Origin: UBA4615 sp044368415
GTDB taxonomy: Bacteria > Pseudomonadota > Gammaproteobacteria > Burkholderiales > Burkholderiaceae_E
Reading direction: 5' to 3'
Assembly: GCA_044368415.1 (NCBI GenBank)
Contig: JBIPLJ010000003.1
Coordinates: forward strand, 1 to 64,000
Length of the DNA: 64,000 bases
The notes beneath the pieces were generated by a model. The model searched no databases. It saw nothing but the letters and a program-made list of their open reading frames with translations, and was not told where the DNA came from. The translations under genes were made by a program, and so were the position numbers. Positions 51,331 through 62,000 of this stretch are shown in pieces (within the stretch, counting starts at the first letter, position 1; every line of letters starts with the position of its first letter).

Positions 51331-52215
51331 ATGGACACCGCATCGCCTTCCCCCGCATCGCCTTCCCTCGCATCGCCGTCTTTGTCCGCCCTTCCCGACC
51401 CCGTCCCATCGATCGGGCCGGAGGCGCTGCGCCGCTTGGCGGGCAGCGCACGCTGGCCGCAGGTGCTCGACGTGCGCCGCGCCCCAGCCCATGACGCGTC
51501 GAACGAGCGTATTGCCGGAGCGCTACGCTGCGCGCCCGATCGCCTGCATGACGCGCCGGGCTGGCTCGACCCGTCTCGCGAGGTCGTCTGTGTCTGCGTA
51601 CACGGCCACGAGGTCAGCCGCGACGCGGCGAGCGCGCTGCGCGCCCTCGGCTTGCGCGCACGCATGCTCGCCGGCGGCATCGAGGGCTGGCGTGCCGTGG
51701 GCGGTGCGCTGCGTCGAGCCGATGCGCCGCTACAGACGCCGGCCGAGGGCGGCTCGATCTGGGTGACGCGCGCGGGCCCCAAGGTCGACAGCACCGCCTG
51801 CCCTTGGCTCGTGCGCCGCTTCGTCGATCCGCGCGCACGCTTCGTCTACCTGCCCGAAGCCCGGGTGCTCAGCTTCGCGGCCCGCACCGGCGCGATCGCC
51901 TTCGACCTGCCGGGTGGGGCGATCACGCACGACGGCGAGCGCTGCAGCTTCGACACGCTGTGCGAGGCTGCCGGCATCGAGGACGCCACGTTGTCGCGGC
52001 TCGCGCCGATCGTGCGCGGTGCAGACATCGACCGCCACGGGCTCGCGCCCGAATCCGCCGGACTGCTCGCCCTGTCGCTCGGCCTGTGGCGGCAACATGC
52101 CGACGACGACGCCGCGATGCTCGAAGCCGCGATGCCGATGTACGACGCGCTCTACGCGTGGAGCCGCGACGCGCAGCACGCATCGCACCTCTGGCAGCCG
52201 GGAGCGGCGCGATGA
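51331..52215 (+). CDS. chrB: Rhodanese-ChrB fusion, chromate resistance regulator/sensor
   Basis: The 294-residue protein has an N-terminal low-complexity Ser/Pro stretch, then a rhodanese domain (about 30-130, WPQVLDVRRAPAHDAS, with VCVCVHGHEVSRDAASAL in the active loop). The ChrB C-terminal domain (about 145-290) includes WVTRAGPKVDSTACPWLVRR, FDLPGGAITHDGERCSFDTL and LWRQHADDDAAMLEAAMPMY. ChrB is needed for full induction of chromate efflux in Cupriavidus and relatives. The rhodanese loop C-V-H-G-H-E-V differs from sulfurtransferases but keeps Cys. Its stop overlaps chrA's ATG (ATGA). ATG 51331 was chosen by the frame start of the domain. Confidence 0.83.
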   Translation: MDTASPSPASPSLASPSLSALPDPVPSIGPEALRRLAGSARWPQVLDVRRAPAHDASNERIAGALRCAPDRLHDAPGWLDPSREVVCVCVHGHEVSRDAASALRALGLRARMLAGGIEGWRAVGGALRRADAPLQTPAEGGSIWVTRAGPKVDSTACPWLVRRFVDPRARFVYLPEARVLSFAARTGAIAFDLPGGAITHDGERCSFDTLCEAAGIEDATLSRLAPIVRGADIDRHGLAPESAGLLALSLGLWRQHADDDAAMLEAAMPMYDALYAWSRDAQHASHLWQPGAAR

Positions 52216-53597
52216 GCGCCCCGGCACCGATCGCAGGCACCAACGCCGCGCCGGCCGTGCCCGCCGCCGTGCCCGCCGCCGTGCCCTTCGGCGAAGCGCT
52301 GCGATTCTGGCTGAAGCTCGGCTTCATCAGCTTCGGCGGGCCGGCCGGACAGATCGCGATCATGCACGAGACCTTGGTCGAGCGACGCCGCTGGATCTCA
52401 GAAGGGCGCTTCCTGCACGCGCTCAACTACTGCATGGTGCTGCCCGGGCCCGAGGCGCAGCAACTCGCCACCTACATCGGATGGCTGATGCACCGCACGC
52501 CCGGTGCGCTGATCGCCGGCGGCCTGTTCGTGCTGCCCTCGCTGTTCCTGCTGATCGCGCTGTCCTGGGTCTACCTCGCGTTCGGCGACGTGCCGGCGGT
52601 GGGCGGCGTGCTCGCCGGCATCAAGCCCGCGGTGATCGCGATCGTGCTGGCGGCAGGCTGGAGGATCGCGTCGCGATCGCTCAGGCATCCGGCGGCCTGG
52701 GCGATCGCGATCGCGGCCTTCGTCTCGATCGCGGCGTTCGACGTCCCGTTCCCGGCGATCGTGCTGGCTGCGGCCGCGCTCGGCGCGCTCGGCGGGCGCC
52801 TGGCCCCTTCGGGCTTCGGCGGCGCGGGCACCGGGCATGGCGCGGCGCGCGCCTCGTACGGGTCGGCGCTCATCGACGACGACACACCGCCCCCGGCTCA
52901 CGCCCGCTTCTCGCGCGCACACTTCGCGGCAGTGCTCGCGGTCGGCATCGGACTGTGTGCGCTCGGCTGGGGACTGCTGCGTGCCTGGCCGGGCGCAAGC
53001 CCCGTGTTCGCCGACATGGCAGGCTTCTTCACCAAGGCCGCGCTGCTCACCTTCGGTGGCGCGTACGCCGTGCTGCCCTATGTCTACCAGGGCGCGGTCG
53101 AGCACTATGGCTGGCTGACCGGACCGCAGATGATCGACGGCCTGGCGCTCGGCGAAACCACGCCCGGGCCGCTGATCATGATTGTCGCCTTCGTGGGTTT
53201 CGTCGGCGGCTGGACGCTGCAGGCGCTCGGGCCCGACGCGCTCTTCGCGGCGGGCGCGGCGGGCGCGGTCGTGGCCACCGCGTTCACCTTCCTGCCCTCG
53301 TTCGTGTTCATCCTCGCCGGCGGACCGCTGGTGGAGGCGACCCGCGGCAGCCTGCGCGTGGCCGCGCCGCTCGCCGGCATCTCGGCGGCGATAGTGGGCG
53401 TGATCGCCGCGCTCGCGCTCTTCTTCGCGCAGCACGTGCTCTGGCCGCAGGGCTTCGGCGGGCGCTTCGACGTGGTGGCCGCAGCCCTCGGCGCGGCGGC
53501 TGCGGTCGCGCTGTTCCGCTACAAGGTGGGGGTGCTGCGGCTGATCCTGGCTTGCGGGGCGGCGGGGCTCGTGCTGAGGCTGACGGGGCTGCACTGA
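52212..53597 (+). CDS. chrA: Chromate ion transporter ChrA
   Basis: A 461-residue CHR-family membrane protein that pumps chromate out by proton motive force. It has two homologous halves. The first begins FWLKLGFISFGGPAGQIAIM; the second begins FTKAALLTFGGAYAVLPYVY, and FGGPxGQ and FGGAYAVLPY are the family's paired signatures. The conserved LPGPEAQQLATYIGW also appears, as does GETTPGPLIMIVAFVGF. About ten membrane helices are visible. A polar loop (about 208-230) joins the halves. It is coupled by ATGA to ChrB. It ends just before a run of repeats. Confidence 0.92.
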   Translation: MSAPAPIAGTNAAPAVPAAVPAAVPFGEALRFWLKLGFISFGGPAGQIAIMHETLVERRRWISEGRFLHALNYCMVLPGPEAQQLATYIGWLMHRTPGALIAGGLFVLPSLFLLIALSWVYLAFGDVPAVGGVLAGIKPAVIAIVLAAGWRIASRSLRHPAAWAIAIAAFVSIAAFDVPFPAIVLAAAALGALGGRLAPSGFGGAGTGHGAARASYGSALIDDDTPPPAHARFSRAHFAAVLAVGIGLCALGWGLLRAWPGASPVFADMAGFFTKAALLTFGGAYAVLPYVYQGAVEHYGWLTGPQMIDGLALGETTPGPLIMIVAFVGFVGGWTLQALGPDALFAAGAAGAVVATAFTFLPSFVFILAGGPLVEATRGSLRVAAPLAGISAAIVGVIAALALFFAQHVLWPQGFGGRFDVVAAALGAAAAVALFRYKVGVLRLILACGAAGLVLRLTGLH

Positions 53598-53646
53598 CCC
53601 CGCTGCATCGGGGGCTCGGCTCGGGCCGGGCCCCGATCGGGCGACG

Positions 53647-53733
53647 GCTCAGGCGCCGGCTCAGGCGCCGGCTCAGGTGTCGGCTCAGGTGTCGGCTCAG
53701 GTGTCGGCTTAGGCGCCCGCTCAGGCGCCCGGG
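53647..53733. repeat. Tandem 12-base repeat carrying in-frame stop codons
   Basis: Seven to eight near-copies of a 12-base unit (GGCTCAGGCGCC and variants) lie head to tail. On the minus strand each unit supplies a stop in the same frame as the DedA gene. The stop positions are 53721, 53709, 53697, 53685, 53673, 53661 and 53649 (the second is TAA, the others TGA). The first copy is the DedA stop itself. The repeats lie between convergent genes chrA and dedA. Confidence 0.8.
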
Positions 53734-54374
53734 GCGCGCCGCTTGAACACCGTGTGCCGAAGCACCTCGAACACCGCGGGCAGACCGGGCACGATGATCA
53801 GCGCGAGCGCGATCCAGGAGAAGTTCGCCTTGACCCAGGGCAGGTTGCCCACCAGGTAGCCGAGCACGGTCAGGCTCGTCACCCAGACCACGCCGCCCAC
53901 CACGTTGTAGAGCGCGAACTTCGGGTAGGTCATGTCGGCGACACCGGCCACGAAGGGCGCGAAGGTGCGCACGAACGGGATGAAGCGGGCGACGATGATC
54001 GTGATCGCGCCGTGCCGCTCGTAGAACGCGTGTGTGCGGTCGAAGGCTGCGCGATTGAAGAAGCGCGACTGCTCCCAGCTCCAGACCCGCGGACCGAAGT
54101 GCCGCCCGATCGCGTAGTTGGTGGCATCGCCGAGCACGGCCGCGACGATCAGCAGCCCGATCAGCACCGGCAGCGACAGGCCGCCGATCGCGGCGATCGC
54201 ACCGCACACGAAGAGCAGCGAGTCGCCCGGCAGGAACGGCATCACGACCACGCCGGTCTCGACGAAGATGATCGCGAAGAGGATCGCGTACACCCAGACA
54301 CCGTACTGGGCGACGACCGCCTCGAGGTGCTTGTCGAGGTGGAGGAAGATGTCGATGAACTGCGCGATATCCAT
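53721..54374 (-). CDS. DedA-family inner-membrane protein
   Basis: A 217-residue DedA/SNARE-associated (VTT) membrane protein. It shows FVETGVVVMPFLPGDSLLFV (the conserved E and F-x-P-G-D motif), the re-entrant GxRF-like RFIPFVRTFAPFVAGVADM (F-x-R-x-x-P-x-x-R) and about five hydrophobic segments. DedA proteins flip undecaprenyl phosphate or phosphatidyl lipids and support envelope homeostasis. ATG 54374 begins the domain; a GTG eight codons earlier is possible. Its end is followed by the 12-base stop repeat. It diverges from mutL, with only 40 bases between starts, so their promoters overlap. Confidence 0.9.
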   Translation of the reverse strand: MDIAQFIDIFLHLDKHLEAVVAQYGVWVYAILFAIIFVETGVVVMPFLPGDSLLFVCGAIAAIGGLSLPVLIGLLIVAAVLGDATNYAIGRHFGPRVWSWEQSRFFNRAAFDRTHAFYERHGAITIIVARFIPFVRTFAPFVAGVADMTYPKFALYNVVGGVVWVTSLTVLGYLVGNLPWVKANFSWIALALIIVPGLPAVFEVLRHTVFKRRAPGA

Positions 54375-54399
54375 GGCGGGAGCGATGATACACGGCACC

Positions 54400-54405
54400 T
54401 ATAAT
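54400..54405 (+). promoter_or_regulatory. Perfect -10 hexamer next to the mutL start
   Basis: TATAAT lies ten bases before ATG 54415 of mutL, with no clear -35 at the usual distance. If used, the transcript would begin near 54412 and be almost leaderless. The match may be chance, but such a hexamer is rare in this GC-rich sequence. Confidence 0.35.
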
Positions 54406-54414
54406 GTGCCCGTG

Positions 54415-56463
<2,049 letters not shown>

Positions 56464-56468
56464 ACACG

Positions 56469-56645
56469 ATGCCCGCCGAGCCCCGCGCGCCGGCGGCCCC
56501 CGAACGCCGTGGCGACGGCCGTCGCGCCGTGCTCCTGCTGGCGACGCTGATCGCCTTCCAGCCGCCGTCGGTTGGCCTGCACCTGCTGTCGGTACCCTCG
56601 ATTGCGGTCGGTCTCGGGCTGGGCGCGGGCGCGGCCACGCGATGA
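56469..56645 (+). CDS. Small membrane ORF between mutL and miaA
   Basis: ATG 56469 to TGA 56645 encodes 58 residues. The first 20 are Pro/Arg/Glu-rich; the rest is hydrophobic (AVLLLATLIAFQPPSVGLHL and SIAVGLGLGAGAATR), which could form one or two membrane helices. Its stop overlaps the miaA ATG as ATGA. A TTG overlapping the mutL stop (TTGA, 56460) could be an earlier start. The double overlap suggests a real gene in the operon. No family is recognised. The length is short, so this remains tentative. Confidence 0.5.
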   Translation: MPAEPRAPAAPERRGDGRRAVLLLATLIAFQPPSVGLHLLSVPSIAVGLGLGAGAATR

Positions 56646-57613
56646 CCGGGCCCGCGGGCGCCGCGCGCCCCGATGCGATCCTGTTGCTCGGCCCGACCGC
56701 CTCGGGCAAGAGCGCGATCGCGATGGCGCTGGCCGAGCGACTGCCGCTGGAGATCGTGAGCGTCGACTCGGCGCTGGTCTACCGGGGCCTCGACATCGGC
56801 ACCGCAAAGCCCACCGTCGCAGAGCGCGCCGCTGTGCCGCACCACCTGATCGACACGATCGAGCCCACCGCCGCCTATTCGGCCGCGGCGTTCGCCGCCG
56901 ACGCACGCCGGCTGATCGCCGGGATCCGTGGGCGCGGCCGGCTGCCACTGCTGGTCGGCGGCACGATGCTCTATGCGAAGGCGCTGGCCGAGGGGCTCGA
57001 CGAGCTGCCGCAGGCCAACCCCGCGGTGCGCGCCGCGCTCGACGCCGAGGCCGCGCGCGATGGCTGGCCGGCGCTACATGCGAGGCTCGCCTGCATCGAC
57101 CCGATCACCGCGGCCCGCCTCGAGCCCGGCGACTCGCAGCGCGTGCAACGCGCGCTCGAGGTGCACGCGCTGACCGGCCGGCCGATGTCGGCGCTGATCG
57201 GCACGCGGGCGGCCGACGGGCCGCCGCCACGATTGGCGACGATCGCGCTCGAGCCGGCGGACCGTGCGGTGCTGCACGCTCGGATCGCCGCGCGCTTCGA
57301 GGCGATGCTAGCCGCAGGCTTCCTCGACGAGGTACGCGCCCTGCGTGCCCGCGGCGACCTCGAACCCGCGATGCCGTCGATGCGCTGCGTCGGCTACCGC
57401 CAGGCCTGGACCTACCTCGACGCGCTCGAGGCCGGCGAGCGCGGCGGGGCGTCGCGCCAGCGGTTCGTCGACGAGGCGATTGCGGCCACGCGCCAGCTCG
57501 CCAAGCGCCAGCTCACCTGGCTGCGCTCGATGCGTGCACGCGAAGCGGTCGATTGCCTCGCGCCCGACGTGCTCGAGCGGGTGTCCGCGATCGTCGCCGT
57601 CCATGAACGCTGA
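56642..57613 (+). CDS. miaA: tRNA dimethylallyltransferase MiaA
   Basis: A 323-residue enzyme that adds a dimethylallyl group to A37 of tRNAs reading UNN codons. It has P-loop GPTASGKS (17-24), IVSVDSALVYRGLDIGTAKP (the Asp and the conserved ALVYRG loop), GGTMLYAKAL and the tRNA-binding stretch RCVGYRQAW. The C-terminus has FVDEAIAATRQLAKRQLTWL, a standard feature. Its ATG overlaps the small ORF's stop. The length fits the family (E. coli 316). Confidence 0.95.
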   Translation: MTGPAGAARPDAILLLGPTASGKSAIAMALAERLPLEIVSVDSALVYRGLDIGTAKPTVAERAAVPHHLIDTIEPTAAYSAAAFAADARRLIAGIRGRGRLPLLVGGTMLYAKALAEGLDELPQANPAVRAALDAEAARDGWPALHARLACIDPITAARLEPGDSQRVQRALEVHALTGRPMSALIGTRAADGPPPRLATIALEPADRAVLHARIAARFEAMLAAGFLDEVRALRARGDLEPAMPSMRCVGYRQAWTYLDALEAGERGGASRQRFVDEAIAATRQLAKRQLTWLRSMRAREAVDCLAPDVLERVSAIVAVHER

Positions 57614-57794
57614 CCCTGTTTCCCCGGCATCGAGGCGCCCGCGCCCGACCGCGGATGGCTTCACTGCGGGCCGCCCTGCAGCAGGATGTCGATGCGCCAG
57701 TCGAGGTCCTCGCCGAGGCGGCGGAGCGCTGCCTGCTCGGCGGACCCGGCCTTACTACCGGCAGCAGCGGCCGTGAAGGCACCGTGGCGGCGCT

Positions 57795-60700
57795 TTAGTC
57801 GTACCTATAGGTCCACAGGAGGTCGACGGCGTTCTGCGTGCCGGTCTTGGTGCGCACCGACAGCCGCTCGGTGAGCTCGTACTGCAGGCGCAACAGGTTC
57901 TGCAGGCCGCGCAGGCTCTGCTCGTAGCTCACGAAGAGCCGGTCGGTCAGGCGCTTGCCCAGCGTCACGATGCTGTCCTGTGCCGAGGTCGCGGCCGACC
58001 CCGACTCGCCGGTGCTGCCGACCTGCGCGGTCCGCACCGACAGCACGTCGAGCCCGACGCTCGAAGCGATATCGGGACCGACGAGACTCGGGTCGGCGGT
58101 CGCGAGGATCGTCGCCGCCGCGGCCTGCAGCGCGGAGTTCTGCCCGCCGCTGCGCGCGCTGTCGGAGCCGGTGCCCAGTACCAGCCAGGACAGCTTGTCC
58201 GGTTCGGGCACGTCGGGCTTGGACACCAGCGTCAGCTTCGGCACGCGCGCGGTGCCGGTCAGCGACACGCCGGCCTCCACAGGCAGGTAGCGCCGATAGG
58301 CGACGAGATCGATCGAGGGATTGTCGACCGGTCCGCTGAACACCAGCACGCCGCGCTCGATCTCGAGCTTCTGGCCAAAGCCGGTGTAGGTGCCCTGTGC
58401 GACCCGTACCGTGCCGTTCAGGCGGGGCGCGTCGGGCAGCCGGCCGCCGAGCGTCAGCTGCCCCATGAGACGCGCGTCGACCCCGGCGCCGAAGACGCGG
58501 AACCGCTCGCCCAGGTCGATCTCGAGGTTGCTCTGGATCAGAAGGCTCTTGCCCGCTGTCGGATCGGCCTCGGCGGCCTGCGTCGCCCCGCGCCGCTCGG
58601 CCGCGCGCCGGCGGGTTCGGGCCGCGGCCTCGGCGGCGTCGCGCACCACGACGACATCGCGCGAGAGGCTAGGCGTGTCGTACGCGGTCAGTTCGATCAC
58701 GCCCTCGTCGGCGCGCAAGGTGCCGCGCAGCGTCAGCAGCCCGCCCCGCAGCGCGGCACGCGCCTCGCCAGACAGCAGCAGACGCTGGCCGGCCCCGAGC
58801 GGGATCGGCATGCGCTCGAGCACCAGCACCGCCTCGCTGCGCTCGTCGGCCCGCAGCGAGCCGGTCATCGACACCGAGCCCTTCCCGCTGGCGAACCGAA
58901 GCCGCTCGATCAATAGGGCGTTGTCGGTGATGCTCGCGGCGAGCTCGCCGTCGACCAGCTTCATGCCGAGCTCGCGCTGCTCGGCAGCGAGGCGCGTGCC
59001 CTCGATGCGGCCGGTCACCCGCGGCGCGCCGAGCGTGCCGGCGAGCGTGAGCCGGGCCTGCAGCGCGCCGTCGAAGCGCCAGGCCTCGCCGGCAAGCGCG
59101 CGGGTGAACACAAGCGAGGGCATCGACAGCTCAGCGCTGCCCTCGAGCGCGACTGCGGTGTCGAGCGTGCCCGCGGGCGTCCAGGCGAGCGGGGCACGGG
59201 CATCGGCGCGCAGCGTGCCGATCGCACCGCCCCGCATCGACGCATTCGCGCTCATCCGGCCATCGGCGACGTCGATCCGCGCCTCGAGCGCCTGCAGGCC
59301 GGCGCGCAGCACCTCGACGCCGCCGCCGGCTGCCGGCATCTCGACGCTCAGGTCGCCGGATTCCCGGAAGGCTTCGATGCGCGCGCGCAGCTCGCCCCCC
59401 GCACCCGGGGCACCGGCGACGTCGATGCGCGCACCAAGGCGCAGTGCGTCCGGCTCGTCGAACCTCAGGCCGGAGTCGGCGACCCAGGGCGCGAGCCAGC
59501 GCAACGGCACCGCCGACAGGGCGCCCTGCAGCCGCAGCCGACCGGCCTCCCACGATGCGGTCTCGAGCTGCAGTCGCGCGCCGTCCGCACCGTCGATCTC
59601 GAGCCGCAGCGGCCCAGCCCGCGCCGCCTCTCGCGACAGCGCGAGCTCGGCTGGCTGCAGCAGCCGCAGCCGCGGCGCCACGACGTTGGCCGCCTCGACG
59701 AGGCGCCCCCTCCAGCGCACCGGCGTACCGCGCTCGAGACCGCCCTCGACGCGCAACGCCGCATCCATCGCCAGGCCCGCGCGACCCGGGGCGCTCGCGC
59801 GGACCGCCAGGCCGTGGCGGTCGGCGTCGCCAGCGAAATCGATGCGCAGCACATCAACCGGGGTGCCGGCCAGCCGCAGGCCGTCGGCCTGTAGCGTGGC
59901 GGACAGGGACGACGTGGCGGCGTTCCAGCCGTCCCGGGCAACGGTGGCCTCGGGCCTGCCCGCGACGGCCCCCGCCCCGGCCCCCTTGCCGGCGGCCCCG
60001 ACCCGTCCAGCACGCGCGGAGGCAGGCATGTCGACCCGCGCGGCCGACACAACTGGGGTGGCCGAGGTGGCGGCCTCCAACACCCCCAGCCGTACCAGCA
60101 CCTCGCGCAGCGCGGCCGGACGCGTGACCTCCACCGCTGCGCGCAGGCTGCGCACGTTCAGCCGGTCCTCGACGCGCAGCTCGCGTCCGGTCACGGTGGC
60201 GGCGAGCCCGGGCTCGCGCAGCGCGTCGCGCAGCGTCGCCTCAAGTGCGAGGCGCCCGCCCAGCCGGGTATCGAACTCCTGCAGTCGGGCTGCGTCGATC
60301 GCCACCACCAACCGGTCGCCCGGTACGCCCAGGTCGCCGCGGGCACTCGCCGTGGCACCACCCCAGCGCAATGCCGCGTCGACCCGGCTCACCCGGTCGG
60401 GCTGCCAGCGCCCGCTCGCCCGGCCGGACAGCGCCTGCCCTCGCCAGCGGCTGTCGGCCAGCGAGGCCTCGGCCTCCGCGGAGGGCTTCGGGCCGGCCTC
60501 GCCGACGACACGCCAGCGTCCGTTCAGCAGGCCCTCCGGCACGTCGGCAAAACGCGCCGGGTCGAGCCTCGCGACGGTACCGGCCAGATCGAAGCGGTAG
60601 GGCGACGCGAGGCCGGCGCTGCCGGCAAACTCCGCGACGCCGTCGCGCGCCTGCAGCCGGGCCCGCGCGATGCTCAGACGCTCGTCGCGCAGCAGCGCCT

Positions 60701-62000
60701 GCGCATCGAGCGACAGCTCGCCATCGGACAGCCGGCCGTCGAGCGCGAGCCCGCCGCGCTCGGGCGCGACACGAAGCTCGCCGCGCATTGCGGTGGGCCG
60801 CAGCGCGGCGTGCGCGCGCTGCAGGTCGATGCTCCGCGTGGCCAGGCGTAGTGCGAACTCGGTGGGCAGGCGCGCGCCGCCCGCGGGCACGCGCAGCGTC
60901 GCATCGCCCTCGAGGCGTCCGGGCGGTCCGACGACCGCGAGGCCATCGAGCCGCAGCAGCGAGCCGTCGAAGGCGAAGTGGGTCGTCGCGGTCTCCACCG
61001 GCAGCAGACCCGCGTCCAGCGTGCCGGGGCTGGTGTTGCGCAGGCTCAGCGTGCCGCCGAGCGCGGGCAGCGCGGGCACCGGCGACCCGGCGGCGGCAGG
61101 CGGCGCGGTGCCCTGTAGCCGGCCCTCTAGACGGGTGACCGGCAGGCCGGCGCCGAAGCGCGCGAGGTCGAGGTTCGCGATGCCGACGTCGGCCGCCAGG
61201 AGCGGGCGCGGCGAGAACGGGGCCACCTGCAGCCGCGCGCTCGCCGAGGCCTCGCGCAGCACCGTGCGCGCCTCGATCGCGAGCGCCGACAGGTCGCCGG
61301 TCGCGTTCAAGGCGATCGCGACTGGCTCTTCGAGCAGCCGCGTCTCGAGCAACGCATTCGCCGACAATGCAAAGGGCGGCGTGTCGCGCACCGTGCCGTC
61401 GGCGCGCAGCGCCCCGAAATCGCCCCGTACCGACAGCGCGTCGAGCGTCCAGGCGGGCGCAGCGTAGCGCGCCGCCACACGCAGCGCAGAGAGCTCGAGC
61501 GGCTCGGCGTCGCCGCTTTGCACGTGCAGCTCGGCGACATCGAGCCCGCCGATGTCGACCCGGACACCGAAGGGCAGCGCCAGGGACGCGGGCGGCGCGG
61601 GCGGCGAGCCGGACGGGGGCGTGGAGACCTCCACGCGGGCCGCGCTCGCCGCGACAACACGCAGCCGCCTCGCAACCAGCCCGCGCCAGTCGAGCGTGAC
61701 GGCGAGGTCGTCGACGTTCGCCACCGTCGCGCCCTCGGCCCAGCGCACCCGCGCCGCCCGCACGGTCCCGAGCAGCGAGCCGCTCGGCGCCTCGACCTCG
61801 AGCCGCCCGCCGCTGGCTGCCACCGCGCGCGCCACCACCGTCCGCAGCATCGACTCGGAACCCAACCACGATGCGAGCACCCCGATCAGCATCGACGACA
61901 GCACGGCCAGCACCGCGAGCACGACCAGCGCGATCCTCAGGCGCCGACGCGGCGGGCGGCCGGAGCCGGGCGCGAGCGGGGCGGTTGCCGGCCCGGCCAT
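57795..62000 (-). CDS. tamB: Translocation and assembly module TamB
   Basis: The 1,401-residue protein is the inner-membrane partner of TamA. A signal-anchor (LRIALVVLAVLAVLSSMLIG) is followed by a very long beta-taco body of repeated beta strands and little alpha structure. The C-terminal DUF490 domain includes LGERFRVFGAGVDARLMGQL, GTYTGFGQKLEIERGVLVFS and LSWLVLGTGSDSARS, all typical of TamB. It bridges the periplasm and aids insertion of some outer-membrane proteins and lipid transport. It starts at ATG 62000, one base overlapping the tamA TGA. The end at 57795 is the true stop of the family's final strand. Confidence 0.93.
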   Translation of the reverse strand: MAGPATAPLAPGSGRPPRRRLRIALVVLAVLAVLSSMLIGVLASWLGSESMLRTVVARAVAASGGRLEVEAPSGSLLGTVRAARVRWAEGATVANVDDLAVTLDWRGLVARRLRVVAASAARVEVSTPPSGSPPAPPASLALPFGVRVDIGGLDVAELHVQSGDAEPLELSALRVAARYAAPAWTLDALSVRGDFGALRADGTVRDTPPFALSANALLETRLLEEPVAIALNATGDLSALAIEARTVLREASASARLQVAPFSPRPLLAADVGIANLDLARFGAGLPVTRLEGRLQGTAPPAAAGSPVPALPALGGTLSLRNTSPGTLDAGLLPVETATTHFAFDGSLLRLDGLAVVGPPGRLEGDATLRVPAGGARLPTEFALRLATRSIDLQRAHAALRPTAMRGELRVAPERGGLALDGRLSDGELSLDAQALLRDERLSIARARLQARDGVAEFAGSAGLASPYRFDLAGTVARLDPARFADVPEGLLNGRWRVVGEAGPKPSAEAEASLADSRWRGQALSGRASGRWQPDRVSRVDAALRWGGATASARGDLGVPGDRLVVAIDAARLQEFDTRLGGRLALEATLRDALREPGLAATVTGRELRVEDRLNVRSLRAAVEVTRPAALREVLVRLGVLEAATSATPVVSAARVDMPASARAGRVGAAGKGAGAGAVAGRPEATVARDGWNAATSSLSATLQADGLRLAGTPVDVLRIDFAGDADRHGLAVRASAPGRAGLAMDAALRVEGGLERGTPVRWRGRLVEAANVVAPRLRLLQPAELALSREAARAGPLRLEIDGADGARLQLETASWEAGRLRLQGALSAVPLRWLAPWVADSGLRFDEPDALRLGARIDVAGAPGAGGELRARIEAFRESGDLSVEMPAAGGGVEVLRAGLQALEARIDVADGRMSANASMRGGAIGTLRADARAPLAWTPAGTLDTAVALEGSAELSMPSLVFTRALAGEAWRFDGALQARLTLAGTLGAPRVTGRIEGTRLAAEQRELGMKLVDGELAASITDNALLIERLRFASGKGSVSMTGSLRADERSEAVLVLERMPIPLGAGQRLLLSGEARAALRGGLLTLRGTLRADEGVIELTAYDTPSLSRDVVVVRDAAEAAARTRRRAAERRGATQAAEADPTAGKSLLIQSNLEIDLGERFRVFGAGVDARLMGQLTLGGRLPDAPRLNGTVRVAQGTYTGFGQKLEIERGVLVFSGPVDNPSIDLVAYRRYLPVEAGVSLTGTARVPKLTLVSKPDVPEPDKLSWLVLGTGSDSARSGGQNSALQAAAATILATADPSLVGPDIASSVGLDVLSVRTAQVGSTGESGSAATSAQDSIVTLGKRLTDRLFVSYEQSLRGLQNLLRLQYELTERLSVRTKTGTQNAVDLLWTYRYD

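Noticed and set aside
57655..57798. 47-codon plus-strand ORF after miaA
   Set aside because: It overlaps the tamB stop, has no ribosome-binding site and shows no known family. It is kept only as a possibility.
58390..60600. Plus-strand open frame of 736 codons opposite tamB
   Set aside because: Its composition is Ser/Arg/Ala low complexity, and tamB on the other strand has a clear family match.
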